Made by a program: the position numbers and the translations under genes. A DNA stretch of 64,000 nucleotides from Ochrobactrum sp. CGA5 (GTDB lineage: Bacteria; Pseudomonadota; Alphaproteobacteria; Rhizobiales; Rhizobiaceae), in assembly GCF_006345815.1 (NCBI RefSeq), contig NZ_VCIG01000005.1:558001-622000 (forward strand), in the 5' to 3' direction. The notes under the pieces are model-generated. The model did no database searches, was not told where the DNA came from, and saw only the letters and a list, made by a program, of their open reading frames with translations. Positions 34,037 to 45,470 of this stretch are shown here, in pieces (the stretch's first letter is position 1; each line of letters begins with the position of its first letter).

Positions 34037-35258
34037 CTTGCGGCAAAAGCGTGGGAGCGTACTTACGACCGTCGATCCAGGCATCCACAGTATCCGCCCA
34101 CTGCTGCATCATATGCCGGCGCTGCACTTCATACTCAGCCTTGTTATAGACGCCGCGCGATGAGCGGCCATCCTCGTGCGCCAAGCACTTTTCGATCCAA
34201 TCGCTGTTAAAGCCCAATTCGTTTAGCAGCGTCGACCCGGTGCGCCGCAGATCGTGTACGGTGAACGGCTCCAGCGGCAACCCCTCCTTCTTGGCCTGTG
34301 CGACGACAGCGTAGGTGATACGGTTAAAGGTCGCGCGGGACATGGGAGCATCAGCGTCGTACCGGGACGGCAGAAGATATCGGGAGTTGCTGGAGCAGGT
34401 TTTGAGCGCGATCATGATGTCCAATGTCTGTCGGCACAGGTAGACGTTGTGCGGCTTCGACCGCTTCATGCGTTCCTTTGGTATCGTCCAGACAGCGTTG
34501 TCGAAATCGATCTCGTCCCACACCGCGTCCTGCAGCTCGCTCTTTCGGACCATGGTCAGGAGGAAGAGCTTCATACCGAGGCGGATCGTTGGCAGCGTCG
34601 CGACATGCTCGAGTTGCTTGAGCATGATGCGGATCTCGGCGGGCGACAATGCGCGGTCTTTCGGCGTAAAGGTGGCGATTGAGGCCGGACCGACGTCATC
34701 GGCCGGATTGACGACCTTCTCGCCGTGCAGAATGGCATAGCTGTAGATCTGCTTCAGGATATCCCGCACATGGATAGCCGTTGCAGGCGCACCTCGTTCG
34801 ACGATCTTGCCGCAGTGGGCACGCAGGTCATCAGGTGTGATCTCCGTCAGAAGACGATTGCGCCAGACGGGCATCAATTCGCGTTCGAAGATGGAGCGCC
34901 GCATCGCGCGCGTGCTGTCGGCCATGGTTGCGTTCGTCAGCCACTTCTCGCCGAACTGACCGAAGCTCTTCGCTTCCTTGATCCGGCGCTTCTCCCGCTG
35001 CTTCTCAATGGCAGGAGACCGCCCCTCGGCAATTGCGCGCCGTGCGTCGATGCATAGCTCGCGAGCTCTGGCGAGCGATATTCCGTCACGGGCATACCTA
35101 CCGAGATAGACGGTCTCTCGCCTGCCGTTCAGCCGATAGTCGAGCCTGAACGAGATGGCGCCCGACGGTGCAACGCGCACATACATGCCGTCACGATCAG
35201 ATACCTTGTACATTTTGGCTTTTGGTTTCAAGCACTTGAGTGCTGCATCGGTCAACAT
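34002..35258 (-). CDS. int: Tyrosine site-specific integrase (P4-like, DUF4102 arm domain)
   Basis: The 418-residue recombinase has an N-terminal arm-binding DUF4102 domain (LTDAALKCLKPKAKMYKVSD, 2-21), a core-binding SAM-like domain (about 95-190) and a C-terminal catalytic domain with R238 (MVRKSEL), H335 and R338 (HDLRRT), H361 (LAHEDG) and the nucleophile Y371 (GVYNKAEY). It catalyses integration and excision of the island at the guaA 3' end. The start follows an AAGGAGG site. It appears intact, so the element may still excise if the other attachment site survives. Confidence 0.93.
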   Translation of the reverse strand: MLTDAALKCLKPKAKMYKVSDRDGMYVRVAPSGAISFRLDYRLNGRRETVYLGRYARDGISLARARELCIDARRAIAEGRSPAIEKQREKRRIKEAKSFGQFGEKWLTNATMADSTRAMRRSIFERELMPVWRNRLLTEITPDDLRAHCGKIVERGAPATAIHVRDILKQIYSYAILHGEKVVNPADDVGPASIATFTPKDRALSPAEIRIMLKQLEHVATLPTIRLGMKLFLLTMVRKSELQDAVWDEIDFDNAVWTIPKERMKRSKPHNVYLCRQTLDIMIALKTCSSNSRYLLPSRYDADAPMSRATFNRITYAVVAQAKKEGLPLEPFTVHDLRRTGSTLLNELGFNSDWIEKCLAHEDGRSSRGVYNKAEYEVQRRHMMQQWADTVDAWIDGRKYAPTLLPQAMPLMELDPAL

Positions 35259-35275
35259 TTCGGGCCTCCTTGCGG

Positions 35276-35290
35276 AAAAGTACCGTCACG
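35276..35290. repeat. Repeat AAAAGTACCGTCACG next to int
   Basis: A 15-base sequence just before the int ribosome site is repeated exactly at 35348-35362, 72 bases away. Such direct repeats near an integrase start are typical of arm-type or autoregulatory sites. Confidence 0.6.
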
Positions 35291-35347
35291 CGGTTTTTGG
35301 AGGCCGTCAGCGTCGAAAACGCTTTTAATTCAGCGTCTTATATCAAA

Positions 35348-35362
35348 AAAAGTACCGTCACG
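35348..35362. repeat. Second copy of the AAAAGTACCGTCACG repeat
   Basis: An exact copy of the 15-base repeat at 35276. This copy also forms the left arm of the hairpin that ends at 35388. Confidence 0.6.
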
Positions 35363-35388
35363 AGCCTCATTGCTCCTGACGGTACTTT
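35349..35388 (-). terminator. Hairpin terminator between guaA and int
   Basis: Arms AAAGTACCGTCA (35349-35360) and TGACGGTACTTT (35377-35388) pair perfectly over 12 bases. Read leftward (the guaA and int direction) the hairpin is followed by a run of eight T, the form of an intrinsic terminator. It would end guaA transcription before the integrase. The 16-base loop is longer than usual. Confidence 0.65.
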
Positions 35389-35552
35389 CGTTTTTCCGTT
35401 TGATCAATGGGGGCGAGGCCCGTCAGCGAGGCTGCCAAACGCGATCTATGCCCACCGATAGATGTCGATAGGCATAGAAGGAATTTATTTTTATTTTCAG
35501 TTAGTTAGATCGCATTTCAGCGCGAAATAGGCGGCGTTCGGATGGGTCTGAA

Positions 35553-35580
35553 TCATTCCCACTCGATTGTGCCGGGCGGC
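35553..35580. other. Putative attachment site core at the 3' end of guaA
   Basis: The last codons of guaA are a conserved target for tyrosine integrases of genomic islands, and here an integrase gene starts about 295 bases away. The exact core cannot be set because the second att copy is outside the window. Confidence 0.5.
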
Positions 35581-37115
35581 TTTGAAGTCACGTCATAGAC
35601 GACGCGATTGATGCCACGGACCTCGTTTATGATGCGGGTTGCCGCATTTCCCAAGAAGTTCATGTCATAATGATAGAAATCGGCCGTCATACCGTCCACC
35701 GACGTGACAGCGCGAAGGGCACAGACGAATTCATAGGTACGGCCATCACCCATCACGCCAACAGTCTGAACGGGCAACAAAACAGCAAAAGCCTGCCAGA
35801 TTGCATCGTAGAGGCCAGCTTTGCGGATTTCATCCAGATAGATCGCGTCGGCTTCGCGCAGGATCTCTAGTTTCTCGCGCGTAATGCCACCCGGGCAGCG
35901 GATAGCGAGGCCAGGTCCGGGAAACGGATGACGACCGATGAAGCTGTCCGGTAGGCCGAGTTCCTTGCCGAGCAAGCGTACTTCGTCCTTAAACAGTTCA
36001 CGCAATGGTTCGACAAGCTGCATCTTCATGCGCTCCGGCAAACCACCAACGTTATGGTGCGATTTGATTGTGACCGAAGGACCACCGGTAAACGAGACAC
36101 TTTCGATCACGTCTGGATAGAGGGTGCCCTGCACAAGGAAATCCGCACCGCCGAGCTTCTTGGCTTCTTCCTCGAACACCTCGATAAAAAGGCGGCCAAT
36201 CGTCTTACGCTTCTTTTCGGGATCGGTTTCACCTTCCAGCTCACCGATGAAACGATCAGCAGCATCAACGAGAATGAGCGGCAGATTGTAGTGTTCGCGG
36301 AACATTTCTACGACCTGCTGCGCTTCATTTTTGCGCATCAACCCGTGGTCAACGAGAATACAGGTCAACTGATCGCCAACAGCTTCATGCGCCAGAAGCG
36401 CCGCAACTGATGAATCCACGCCGCCTGAAAGTGCACAGATAACCTTGCCGCTTCCGACCTGCTTACGGATTGCTTCCACCGCCTGTTCGCGATAAGCGCC
36501 CATCGTCCAGCCTGGCATTACGCCGACAATACGATGAACAAAGTTCTGAAGAAGCTTCGCACCATCTGGTGTGTGTACGACTTCGGGATGGAATTGAACG
36601 CCGTAATATTTGCGCTTTTCGTCAGCAATGGCTGCAAAAGGTGCGTTTGGTGACGTGCCAATAATAGTGAAGCCTTCGGGTAGCGATGTAACGCGGTCGC
36701 CATGGCTCATCCAGACCTGATGGCGGGTACCCTTAGCCCAGATTCCTTCAAATAGGGGGCTATCTTCCTGCACATCCAGAAAAGCACGACCGAATTCGCG
36801 ATCATGGCCACTTTCGACCTTACCACCTAACTGGGCGCACATCGTCTGTTCGCCGTAGCAGATGCCAAGGACAGGAATTCCTTCTTCGAAAACCGCCTGC
36901 GGTGCACGCGGTGACCCAATATCAGTCGTCGAATGAGGGCTACCTGAAAGGATAACACCTTTCGGCTTCAGCCGCTGGAAAGCCTCTTCTGCGGATTGGA
37001 AAGGCACGATTTCACAATAGACGTTGGCTTCGCGCACGCGACGCGCAATCAGCTGCGTAACCTGGCTGCCAAAGTCGATGATTAAGATTGTGTCGGGATG
37101 TGCTGTGGTGCTCAT
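35553..37115 (-). CDS. guaA: GMP synthase (glutamine-hydrolysing)
   Basis: GuaA converts XMP to GMP with glutamine and ATP. The 520-residue protein has the amidotransferase domain (cysteine in GICYGEQ, C86; [11 protein letters not shown]), the ATP pyrophosphatase PP-loop [14 protein letters not shown] (about 226-239) and the C-terminal dimer domain ending KPPGTIEWE. The start [10 protein letters not shown] at 37115 matches Brucellaceae GuaA; three extra upstream codons are unlikely. The gene is complete, so integration regenerated its 3' end. Confidence 0.95.
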   Translation of the reverse strand: MSTTAHPDTILIIDFGSQVTQLIARRVREANVYCEIVPFQSAEEAFQRLKPKGVILSGSPHSTTDIGSPRAPQAVFEEGIPVLGICYGEQTMCAQLGGKVESGHDREFGRAFLDVQEDSPLFEGIWAKGTRHQVWMSHGDRVTSLPEGFTIIGTSPNAPFAAIADEKRKYYGVQFHPEVVHTPDGAKLLQNFVHRIVGVMPGWTMGAYREQAVEAIRKQVGSGKVICALSGGVDSSVAALLAHEAVGDQLTCILVDHGLMRKNEAQQVVEMFREHYNLPLILVDAADRFIGELEGETDPEKKRKTIGRLFIEVFEEEAKKLGGADFLVQGTLYPDVIESVSFTGGPSVTIKSHHNVGGLPERMKMQLVEPLRELFKDEVRLLGKELGLPDSFIGRHPFPGPGLAIRCPGGITREKLEILREADAIYLDEIRKAGLYDAIWQAFAVLLPVQTVGVMGDGRTYEFVCALRAVTSVDGMTADFYHYDMNFLGNAATRIINEVRGINRVVYDVTSKPPGTIEWE

Positions 37116-37204
37116 GTGCAGCATCTATTTAAAAAGTGACCGGGATGCAATGGCTATATGGATTATAGACGTCATGCTCAACAAGTGCCTTGTCAAAAAT
37201 CGAC

Positions 37205-37855
37205 CTATCCTGACATAGCATTGTCAGGAGCCGACAGGAGGCCGTCCACGATTGCGCACTCCAAACGTTCTACCGCCTGGGCCAGCTTTTCATCTATAAT
37301 GTGTAAATATTGGGTCCAGTCGCCGACATGCTGCAACTCGCTTGTGCCATCGGAGACACCACGAAGCCCAACAAGCGGAACTCCTACAAGCTGACATGCG
37401 CGCAGACAGGCATAGGTTTCCATATCGACCATATCAGCATCAATCGTCGCATAGGCTTTTCCAGAAACGATATTGGCACCAGTTGAGAGCGATGCTGCAC
37501 GAATTTCCGGCACAGAGATAGGTAGCGCGATCACTTTGGGAAGATCAAGAAACGGCGTTGCACCCTTTTCAAACCCCAACGGAGAAGCATCCATATCGCG
37601 ATAAGACACGGAAGATATCTGAAACACTTCCGCCTGCGGTAAGCTGGCTGAGCCTGCGGAGCCAAGCGAAATCACCAGATCGGGCTTTTCTCCCGCCAGC
37701 ATCAGCTCTGCAAGAGCATATGCAAGATTTGCAGCCGCCTCTACCGGTCCTACCCCGATCATGACGGGCGTGAAGAGATTCGCCAGATGACGCCCATATT
37801 CGGCATCTACAGCCATAGCGTAGAGCAGACGCTTTCCGGCGACAGTTTTTATCAT
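37205..37855 (-). CDS. mtnN: 5'-methylthioadenosine/S-adenosylhomocysteine nucleosidase
   Basis: The 216-residue protein has the PNP/UDP-phosphorylase fold: glycine-rich VISLGSAGSASL and the ligand region DADMVDMETYACLRACQLVGVP with VGLRGVSDG. It cleaves adenine from MTA and SAH in methionine salvage and SAM recycling. Its ATG overlaps the PaaI thioesterase stop by four bases. The order guaA, nucleosidase, thioesterase, RsmB-like is consistent with the Brucella core. Confidence 0.87.
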   Translation of the reverse strand: MIKTVAGKRLLYAMAVDAEYGRHLANLFTPVMIGVGPVEAAANLAYALAELMLAGEKPDLVISLGSAGSASLPQAEVFQISSVSYRDMDASPLGFEKGATPFLDLPKVIALPISVPEIRAASLSTGANIVSGKAYATIDADMVDMETYACLRACQLVGVPLVGLRGVSDGTSELQHVGDWTQYLHIIDEKLAQAVERLECAIVDGLLSAPDNAMSG

Positions 37856-38307
37856 CCTTGTAGGCCCTTTCTGTCCTGCACGACCATCATCGTTCCGGTC
37901 ATGGTTGCAATCAAGCGTACTTCCGTGTCGGTAACCGCAAATGCCAGCCCATCACTCACCATGATTGTACGACCGGGTTTGGTGACCTCACCGCGAAAGA
38001 GAAACCGCTCTCCCTTGCCCGGAGCAAGTAGATTCACTTTGAATTCGATGGTCAGTACCGCAGCATCGGAAGGCATCAGTGTAAGTGCCGCATAGCCGCA
38101 GGCAGAATCGAGCGCAGCAGAAATCATACCTGCATGCAAAATACCATGCTGTTGCGTCAGCTCCTCACGAAACGGCATTTCGACTTCAACGATACCCGGT
38201 TCACACCGTGTCAGTTCAGCACCAATCAACTTCATGGCCGCTTGCCGACCAAAACTCTCTTCGACACGCTCTTTGAAATCCGGTTCCGCTATGCGGTGGG
38301 CTGACAT
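37852..38307 (-). CDS. PaaI-type hotdog-fold thioesterase
   Basis: The 151-residue protein has the PaaI motif QQHGILHAGMISAALDSACG (69-88) and LTIEFKVNLLAPG. It is a core gene between the RsmB-like methyltransferase and the nucleosidase, closely related in layout to the island copy at 6933-7409. It hydrolyses acyl- or aryl-CoA; the substrate is unknown. Confidence 0.88.
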   Translation of the reverse strand: MSAHRIAEPDFKERVEESFGRQAAMKLIGAELTRCEPGIVEVEMPFREELTQQHGILHAGMISAALDSACGYAALTLMPSDAAVLTIEFKVNLLAPGKGERFLFRGEVTKPGRTIMVSDGLAFAVTDTEVRLIATMTGTMMVVQDRKGLQG

Positions 38308-38320
38308 TTCGTTCCCCGTT

Positions 38321-39610
38321 CTATTTTGATCTTTGCAGAATGCTCACATAAAAACCATCAGTGCCAGTGGACAGAGGCGAAAATACCGCGCCGTGCGATG
38401 AGAATATCGGCTTCATCTCACCGGCATCGACAACAATTGTGTCCCACAAAGTTTGTGGCGCAACTTCTGTGAAATCAGCATTCCCTATAAGAAACTGCGC
38501 GACCTGCCGCGTATTTTCTTCCGCAAATAGAGAACAGGTAACATAGGCAAGCCGCCCACCCGGCTTCACGTAATGCTTGGCGGATTCCAGCACTTGCCTC
38601 TGATCCTGAACGCGCCGCTCAAGCTGCTGATCGTTCAGCCGCCACTTCGCATCCGGGCGGCGGCGCCAGGTACCAGAACCCGTGCAAGGCGCATCAGTCA
38701 GCACGAGGTCCATCTGTCCCGCGAGCGGATCTAGTGCATCGAGATTTCCATGGACTTGTGTATTGCGCACTCCCGCGCGCTTCAGTCGCTCATGCATCGG
38801 CGACAATCGGGCACGCTCCGCATCATATGCGTGGATTTGGCCGCTGTTTTGCATTGCAGCAGCCAGAGCCAATGTCTTGCCACCAGCCCCAGCGCAATAG
38901 TCCAGCACCTGTTGGCCTGGCATCGCACCGGCAAAGAGTGCCGCAAGCTGTGACCCCAAATCCTGAACCTCGAACCAGCCGTCGAGAAAAGCCTGCTCAC
39001 CCTGCACATTCGGGTGGCGTCCGAGCGCTTCAATCGGCGGGATACGCAGCGCTTGCGCAAGGAACGGCGCAGGTGCTGCACCAGCTTTTTCAAGCGCTGC
39101 GAGCGTTTTTTCTGGCGTTGCCTTCAGACTGTTCACACGAAGGTCGACTGGTGGTCGCGTTGCCAACGCCCTGCCTTCCTCCACCCAGCGCTCGCCGAAA
39201 AGTTCCTCCAGCGACGATGTGCACCATTCCGGGACATCCGCCTGAATATGAGCAGGAGCTGCGGCAATGTCCCTGCTTTCCCAAGCTACACGACGCGGCT
39301 GCTCCAACGTTTCGGGCGCAAATTTATCTCCATCAAGAACAGCGTCGATGGCCGCAATATCCATGCCGCCATCGGCTAATAGCGCACCGAAAGCCAGAGC
39401 GCGTGCGTCATCGGCATCCATTCGCCACCCGATGGACAGTTTGCGGCGCAACGCATCATAGACGATGTTGCCGATCACAGCACGATCGCCCGCACCAGCG
39501 AAACGATGGGCAGTGCCCCAATCCTTCAGCACATCAGAAGCAGGACGCGTACCCGCTTCAATCTGATGCAATACCTCAATAGCCGCCTGCAGGCGTCCGC
39601 CAAGCCGCAT
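38321..39610 (-). CDS. RsmB/NOP-family RNA (cytosine-C5) methyltransferase
   Basis: This 429-residue protein has an N-terminal NusB-like region and a class I methyltransferase with motif I LDYCAGAGGKTLALAAAM, TDAPCTGSGTWRRRPDAKW (motif IV with the catalytic cysteine) and YVTCSLFAEENTRQV (motif VI cysteine). It methylates a cytosine in rRNA. The start at 39610 has an AGAAGGAGA site; the longer frame is not supported. It is probably the second RsmB-like protein of Rhizobiales rather than classical RsmB, so no symbol is given. Confidence 0.88.
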   Translation of the reverse strand: MRLGGRLQAAIEVLHQIEAGTRPASDVLKDWGTAHRFAGAGDRAVIGNIVYDALRRKLSIGWRMDADDARALAFGALLADGGMDIAAIDAVLDGDKFAPETLEQPRRVAWESRDIAAAPAHIQADVPEWCTSSLEELFGERWVEEGRALATRPPVDLRVNSLKATPEKTLAALEKAGAAPAPFLAQALRIPPIEALGRHPNVQGEQAFLDGWFEVQDLGSQLAALFAGAMPGQQVLDYCAGAGGKTLALAAAMQNSGQIHAYDAERARLSPMHERLKRAGVRNTQVHGNLDALDPLAGQMDLVLTDAPCTGSGTWRRRPDAKWRLNDQQLERRVQDQRQVLESAKHYVKPGGRLAYVTCSLFAEENTRQVAQFLIGNADFTEVAPQTLWDTIVVDAGEMKPIFSSHGAVFSPLSTGTDGFYVSILQRSK

Positions 39611-39683
39611 TGTGTCTCCTTCTCGAATGCCTGCTCGGGCATAACCTTCCTTGCAGGGAAAAGGCAATCTGCAAATCAAAACA

Positions 39684-39712
39684 AAAAGCCGGAGCTCACC
39701 GCTCCGGCTTTT
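39684..39712 (-). terminator. Intrinsic terminator of katA
   Basis: AAAAGCCGGAGC and GCTCCGGCTTTT flank a five-base loop, followed on the minus strand by a T-run. It lies just past the katA stop. Confidence 0.85.
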
Positions 39713-39733
39713 CTTCCATCTTATAAAGACCGG

Positions 39734-41233
39734 CTATTCAGCCGCTGTTGCCTCTTCACCCGTGGCAATTGTGTTGGCTTCATAACCATGAGCCTCCTTC
39801 AACGCTTTGCGTACACCGGCTTCATAGTCGGGGTGGATCAGCTTGAAATGACCGAGTTGACGCTCGACGATGAAGCCTGGCACTCCACCCATCGCCGCAG
39901 CAATATTGGAAAACAGGCGCTGCTTCTGTCCGTCATCAAACAGATTGAACAGGGCACGCGGCTGCGAGTAGTCGTCATTGCCTACTCGATGATCATAACG
40001 AGCAGCATCGCCTGAAATACGCAGCGGGGGCTCTTTGGCAGAGGGCTGCTCGACGGGGCCATTAAACGAATTCGGCTCATAGTAAGCATCTGGATTACCG
40101 GTCTTGATACCACCATAGACATTCATCTGACCATCGCGGTGATAGTGATGAACAGGGCATTTTGGTTGATTGACGGGAATGCTTTCGTAATGGGTGCCAA
40201 GGCGATGACGATGCGCATCCGCATAAGAGAAGATACGCGCCTGCAGCATCTTGTCAGGCGAATAGCTGATGCCCGGCACGATATTCGACGGCGAGAAAGC
40301 CGCGTTCTCAATCTCGGTGAAGTAGTTTTCCGGGTTCCGGTTCAGCTCCATGATACCGATATCAATCGGCGGATAGTCCGCATGCGGCCAGACCTTGGTA
40401 AGGTCGAACGGGTTATACGGCGTATTGTCAGCGTCGAGTTCCGGCATGATCTGCACCTGAACCTTCCATTTCGGGAAATCGCCCTTGTCTATGGAAGTAA
40501 ACAGATCCTCCTGCGTGGATTCTCGCGTGCGACCAATCACGCCCTCAGCTTCAGCATTGGTCCAGTGTTTGTGGCCCTGCATGGTCTTGAAGTGGAACTT
40601 GACCCAATAGCGCTCACCGGCATCATTCCAGAACGAATAGGTATGAGAACCATATCCGTTGATATGGCGCACATCGGTCGGTAAACCACGATCAGACATC
40701 AAAATCGTGACCTGATGCAGACTTTCCGGCGAGAGCGACCAGAAATCCCACATGGCCGTCGCAGAACGCAGGTTCGTCTTGGGATGGCGCTTCTGGGTGT
40801 GGATGAAATCCGGGAACTTTACTGGGTCACGCACGAAGAACACAGGGGTGTTGTTGCCGACCAAATCCCAGTTGCCTTCCTCGGTATAGAACTTGAGAGC
40901 AAATCCGCGCACATCGCGCTCGGCATCAGCCGCACCCTGTTCACCGGCGACGGTTGAAAAACGCGCCAGCATCGGCGTTTTGGCACCCGGCTGCAAAGCC
41001 TTGGCTTTGGTGTACTTTGAAATATCGCCAGTGATTGTCAGCGTACCATAAGCGCCCCAGCCCTTGGCATGGACCGCACGTTCTGGAATACGTTCGCGGT
41101 TTTGATGGCTCAACTTTTCAATGAGCTGGTAGTCCTGCATTAAAAGCGGACCACGCTCGCCGGCGCTTAGGGAATTCTGATTGTCCGGTATCGGAGCGCC
41201 TGCACTTGTCGTCATAATTGGGCGATCTGTCAT
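39734..41233 (-). CDS. katA: Catalase (monofunctional haem)
   Basis: The 499-residue catalase has the active-site histidine in [13 protein letters not shown] (H55), the motif [10 protein letters not shown] and the haem tyrosine in [15 protein letters not shown]. It removes hydrogen peroxide; the gene lies divergent from oxyR, which activates it. The ATG at 41233 follows an AGGAGGGAA site; the upstream in-frame codons are not needed. A terminator follows. Confidence 0.94.
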   Translation of the reverse strand: MTDRPIMTTSAGAPIPDNQNSLSAGERGPLLMQDYQLIEKLSHQNRERIPERAVHAKGWGAYGTLTITGDISKYTKAKALQPGAKTPMLARFSTVAGEQGAADAERDVRGFALKFYTEEGNWDLVGNNTPVFFVRDPVKFPDFIHTQKRHPKTNLRSATAMWDFWSLSPESLHQVTILMSDRGLPTDVRHINGYGSHTYSFWNDAGERYWVKFHFKTMQGHKHWTNAEAEGVIGRTRESTQEDLFTSIDKGDFPKWKVQVQIMPELDADNTPYNPFDLTKVWPHADYPPIDIGIMELNRNPENYFTEIENAAFSPSNIVPGISYSPDKMLQARIFSYADAHRHRLGTHYESIPVNQPKCPVHHYHRDGQMNVYGGIKTGNPDAYYEPNSFNGPVEQPSAKEPPLRISGDAARYDHRVGNDDYSQPRALFNLFDDGQKQRLFSNIAAAMGGVPGFIVERQLGHFKLIHPDYEAGVRKALKEAHGYEANTIATGEEATAAE

Positions 41234-41400
41234 GGGAATTCCCTCCTGAAAAGCCAACATTGGAATGCGACTAGCCTCGCTAGAAGCCTGGCACAGTTCG
41301 TCCGTGTCACGCAGTGGCTAGGTAACTCACCCAGATTAGACCTATTCCAATCATAATCTCCAATTGCTTTTTCGATTATTTTCGATAATTTTTTCCTATC

Positions 41401-42330
41401 ATGTTTACAGTACGTCAAATGCGCTACTTCGAAGCGCTAGCCACCACACTGCATTTCCGCAAAGCAGCTCAGTTGGCACATGTGTCACAGCCCGCGCTTT
41501 CAGCTCAGATCGCAGAAATGGAGGCCGTTGCAGGCGCACCACTCTTTGAGCGCTCTCAGCGACAGGTCATAATGACGGAGCTCGGCAAGCAACTCTATCC
41601 GGGCATCAAGACCGTGTTGCGTGAACTCCACGCACTTGAGGAAATTGCTGCGCAAAGCCGGGGGGTGCTGCAAACACGGCTACGGCTGGGGATCATCCCA
41701 ACCGTAGCACCCTATTTGGTTCCGGTTCTCATCCCGCTTTTGCGCGAACGGCATCCGTCATTTCACCTCCAGTTGCGAGAGAATGTAACGGCCAAACTTC
41801 TTGATGAACTGCTTGCGGGTGAAATCGACGCGATTGTCGCTGCCCATCCCATCGATGACGAACGGCTTGCCCAAAGAAAACTGTTCGATGATCGCTTTCT
41901 GATAGCGACCTCGACCAATGATCAAACGGTTCTGGCTTCACCGATGACGCAGGACAACGTCGCTCTCGACCGTTTACTTCTGTTGGAAGAAGGGCATTGC
42001 ATGCGGGATCAAGCGTTGGCCGTTTGTTCGTTACCTTCGCAACGCCAGCTTGTGAAATATGGCGCCACTAGCATGACAACCCTTTTGCAAATGGTGAGCC
42101 ATGGCATGGGGCTTACTCTCATTCCCGAAATCGCGGTGCGGGCGGAAGCACGCAGCAATCATATGCGCATTGTGCCATTTGACGGCGACCAACCGAAAAG
42201 AGAGATTGCTCTTTTTTGGAGAAGACAGAGCATGCGTCGAGGGGATTTTCAAGCACTCGGCGACTGCATCATAGAAAGCGCCAGTGGGCTTTTCATCAGC
42301 CGCAAAGAACTAAACGTTCTCGCAAACTGA
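41401..42330 (+). CDS. oxyR: Hydrogen peroxide-responsive regulator OxyR
   Basis: The LysR-family protein of 309 residues has the helix-turn-helix (FRKAAQLAHVSQPALSAQIAEM) and the two redox cysteines in EEGHCMRDQALAVC, C200 and C209, with the same spacing as the disulfide pair of E. coli OxyR. The divergent 167-base gap to katA is the natural place for its operator; an AT-rich stretch just before the start (about 41360-41398) is a candidate. Confidence 0.93.
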   Translation: MFTVRQMRYFEALATTLHFRKAAQLAHVSQPALSAQIAEMEAVAGAPLFERSQRQVIMTELGKQLYPGIKTVLRELHALEEIAAQSRGVLQTRLRLGIIPTVAPYLVPVLIPLLRERHPSFHLQLRENVTAKLLDELLAGEIDAIVAAHPIDDERLAQRKLFDDRFLIATSTNDQTVLASPMTQDNVALDRLLLLEEGHCMRDQALAVCSLPSQRQLVKYGATSMTTLLQMVSHGMGLTLIPEIAVRAEARSNHMRIVPFDGDQPKREIALFWRRQSMRRGDFQALGDCIIESASGLFISRKELNVLAN

Positions 42331-42354
42331 AAAGGCGGCTTTTAGCCGCCTTTT
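42331..42354. terminator. Bidirectional terminator between oxyR and guaB
   Basis: AAAAGGCGGC and GCCGCCTTTT form a strong hairpin around a short loop, with A-rich and T-rich flanks, serving both convergent genes. Confidence 0.88.
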
Positions 42355-42376
42355 CAAGAATACGTCGAACCTGATC

Positions 42377-43984
<1,608 letters not shown>

Positions 43985-44142
43985 TTATGACCAAATGGAA
44001 AGCCTTTTGCTGATAAGTTTCAGTTACCGATAAGGATTTGCGTGATAAATCTCTGCTCATCGAAATTGGGCAGCAGCAAATTTGCAGAGGCAAAGTGAGA
44101 AAACTCTCTAGACGCGTTCCGCTTGTCAGGCGGTCAAAAGCT

Positions 44143-45444
44143 ATGTGGATGTCACCTAACGTTTGGAAACCACGGCTGGTTTTCTGGTGCGGCGCACTGG
44201 CGATCGGTCTTATCAGCGTCGGCTTTGCAGAAGCCGCTGACATAGCGCAGGATTGGTTCAAGACTCTAACGAGTGGAAATAGCTGGCGCGCTTGGCTTCC
44301 TATGCTTCTCACACCGCTCGGATTTATGGCGTGTTCCTGGATCGCCCTCTCCTGGTTCCCGAACTCAGGCGGAAGTGGCATCCCACAGGCAATTGCTGCA
44401 CGCCACTTGCACGATCATGAAGATCGAACACTGCTCCTCTCGCTCAAAACCGCCATCGGCAAAATCGTTCTTACTCTCGCCGGGCTTTTTTGCGGCGCCT
44501 CGATCGGACGCGAGGGGCCGACTGTGCAGATCGGCGCATCCATTATGATGCAGTCCGCCCGTTTCGGGGGCATGGAACAGGCACGCGGCCTGATCCTTGC
44601 AGGATCTGCGGCAGGCATCGCCGCAGCATTCAATACGCCTCTCGCAGGCGTTGTCTTTGCGATTGAAGAGATGGGGCGCGCCTATGCCGCCCGGACCAAC
44701 GGCCTTATACTGTCCGCTGTCATTCTCGCCGGCCTTGCCTCGCTTGGCCTTGTTGGAAACTATAATTACTTCGGGCTAACCACCGTTACGGCGTCGACTG
44801 GCAAGGATTGGGTTCTTGTGGTTGCGTGCGGTGTAATCGGCGGTGCATTCGGGGCTGCTTTCAGTGCGCTCGCGCTTGAACTGGGCCGCCGTGTGCGACG
44901 TCGTGTGCAAAAAGCGCCTCTTCGCAATACGGTGCTTTTCGCAGGAATTTGCGGCCTCCTTGTTGCAATCATCGGTATCGCTTCCGACGGATCGACCTTC
45001 GGTGCAGGCTACGATCAGGCGCGGAGTGCTGTCGAAGGGCTGGCTCTTCCACCTCTCTATTTTATAGCGAAGTTTCTCGCCGGACTCCTCTCCATGATTT
45101 CGGGTATACCAGGCGGGATTTTTGCGCCGTCTTTATCCGTCGGCGCGGGCCTGGGCAGCACAATCGGCCTTGTTCTTGGAACCAGCGCCAGCCTTGCTGC
45201 CGTTCTAGGTATGGCAGGATACTTTGCCGGTGTCGTGCAAGCCCCAATGACTGCATTCGTCATCATTCTGGAAATGACCGGTAATCATAACAATGTCATT
45301 CCACTCATGTGCGCTTCAATGCTGGGCTACGGCACCGCGCGGCTTATTTCTCACGAGCCGCTCTATCATGCTCTGTCACGTGACTATGTGGCCGATATTT
45401 TGCGCCAGCGTCGCGCGCGCGAAAAGAATACGCTCTCTCAATAG
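44143..45444 (+). CDS. clcA: ClC-type chloride channel/transporter
   Basis: This inner-membrane protein of about 433 residues shows all three selectivity motifs of the ClC family: SGGSGIPQA, the gate GREGPTVQIGA, and GGIFAPSLSVGAGLG. It exchanges chloride for protons or conducts chloride. The ATG at 44143 (MWMSPNVWKP) is preferred; the longer TTG start at 44038 is not supported. No CBS domains follow. Confidence 0.88.
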   Translation: MWMSPNVWKPRLVFWCGALAIGLISVGFAEAADIAQDWFKTLTSGNSWRAWLPMLLTPLGFMACSWIALSWFPNSGGSGIPQAIAARHLHDHEDRTLLLSLKTAIGKIVLTLAGLFCGASIGREGPTVQIGASIMMQSARFGGMEQARGLILAGSAAGIAAAFNTPLAGVVFAIEEMGRAYAARTNGLILSAVILAGLASLGLVGNYNYFGLTTVTASTGKDWVLVVACGVIGGAFGAAFSALALELGRRVRRRVQKAPLRNTVLFAGICGLLVAIIGIASDGSTFGAGYDQARSAVEGLALPPLYFIAKFLAGLLSMISGIPGGIFAPSLSVGAGLGSTIGLVLGTSASLAAVLGMAGYFAGVVQAPMTAFVIILEMTGNHNNVIPLMCASMLGYGTARLISHEPLYHALSRDYVADILRQRRAREKNTLSQ

Positions 45445-45470
45445 AGCGAAAATGGAGGAGAAAACTGTTC

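Larger units (their letters stand above)
1..35552. mobile_element. Genomic island / decayed ICE integrated at guaA (left end outside window)
   Basis: The segment left of guaA carries a tyrosine integrase and an AlpA-like regulator at its right border, remnants of a Trb mating-pair operon (trbG', trbI, DUF2274), a Gabija defence pair and many metabolic and transport operons of uneven base composition. The 3' end of guaA is a known integration site for islands with this kind of integrase. The left border and the matching attachment repeat were not found and probably lie beyond position 1. That everything from 1 to 35.5 kb is one element is inference; nested or successive insertions are possible. 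Confidence 0.7.
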
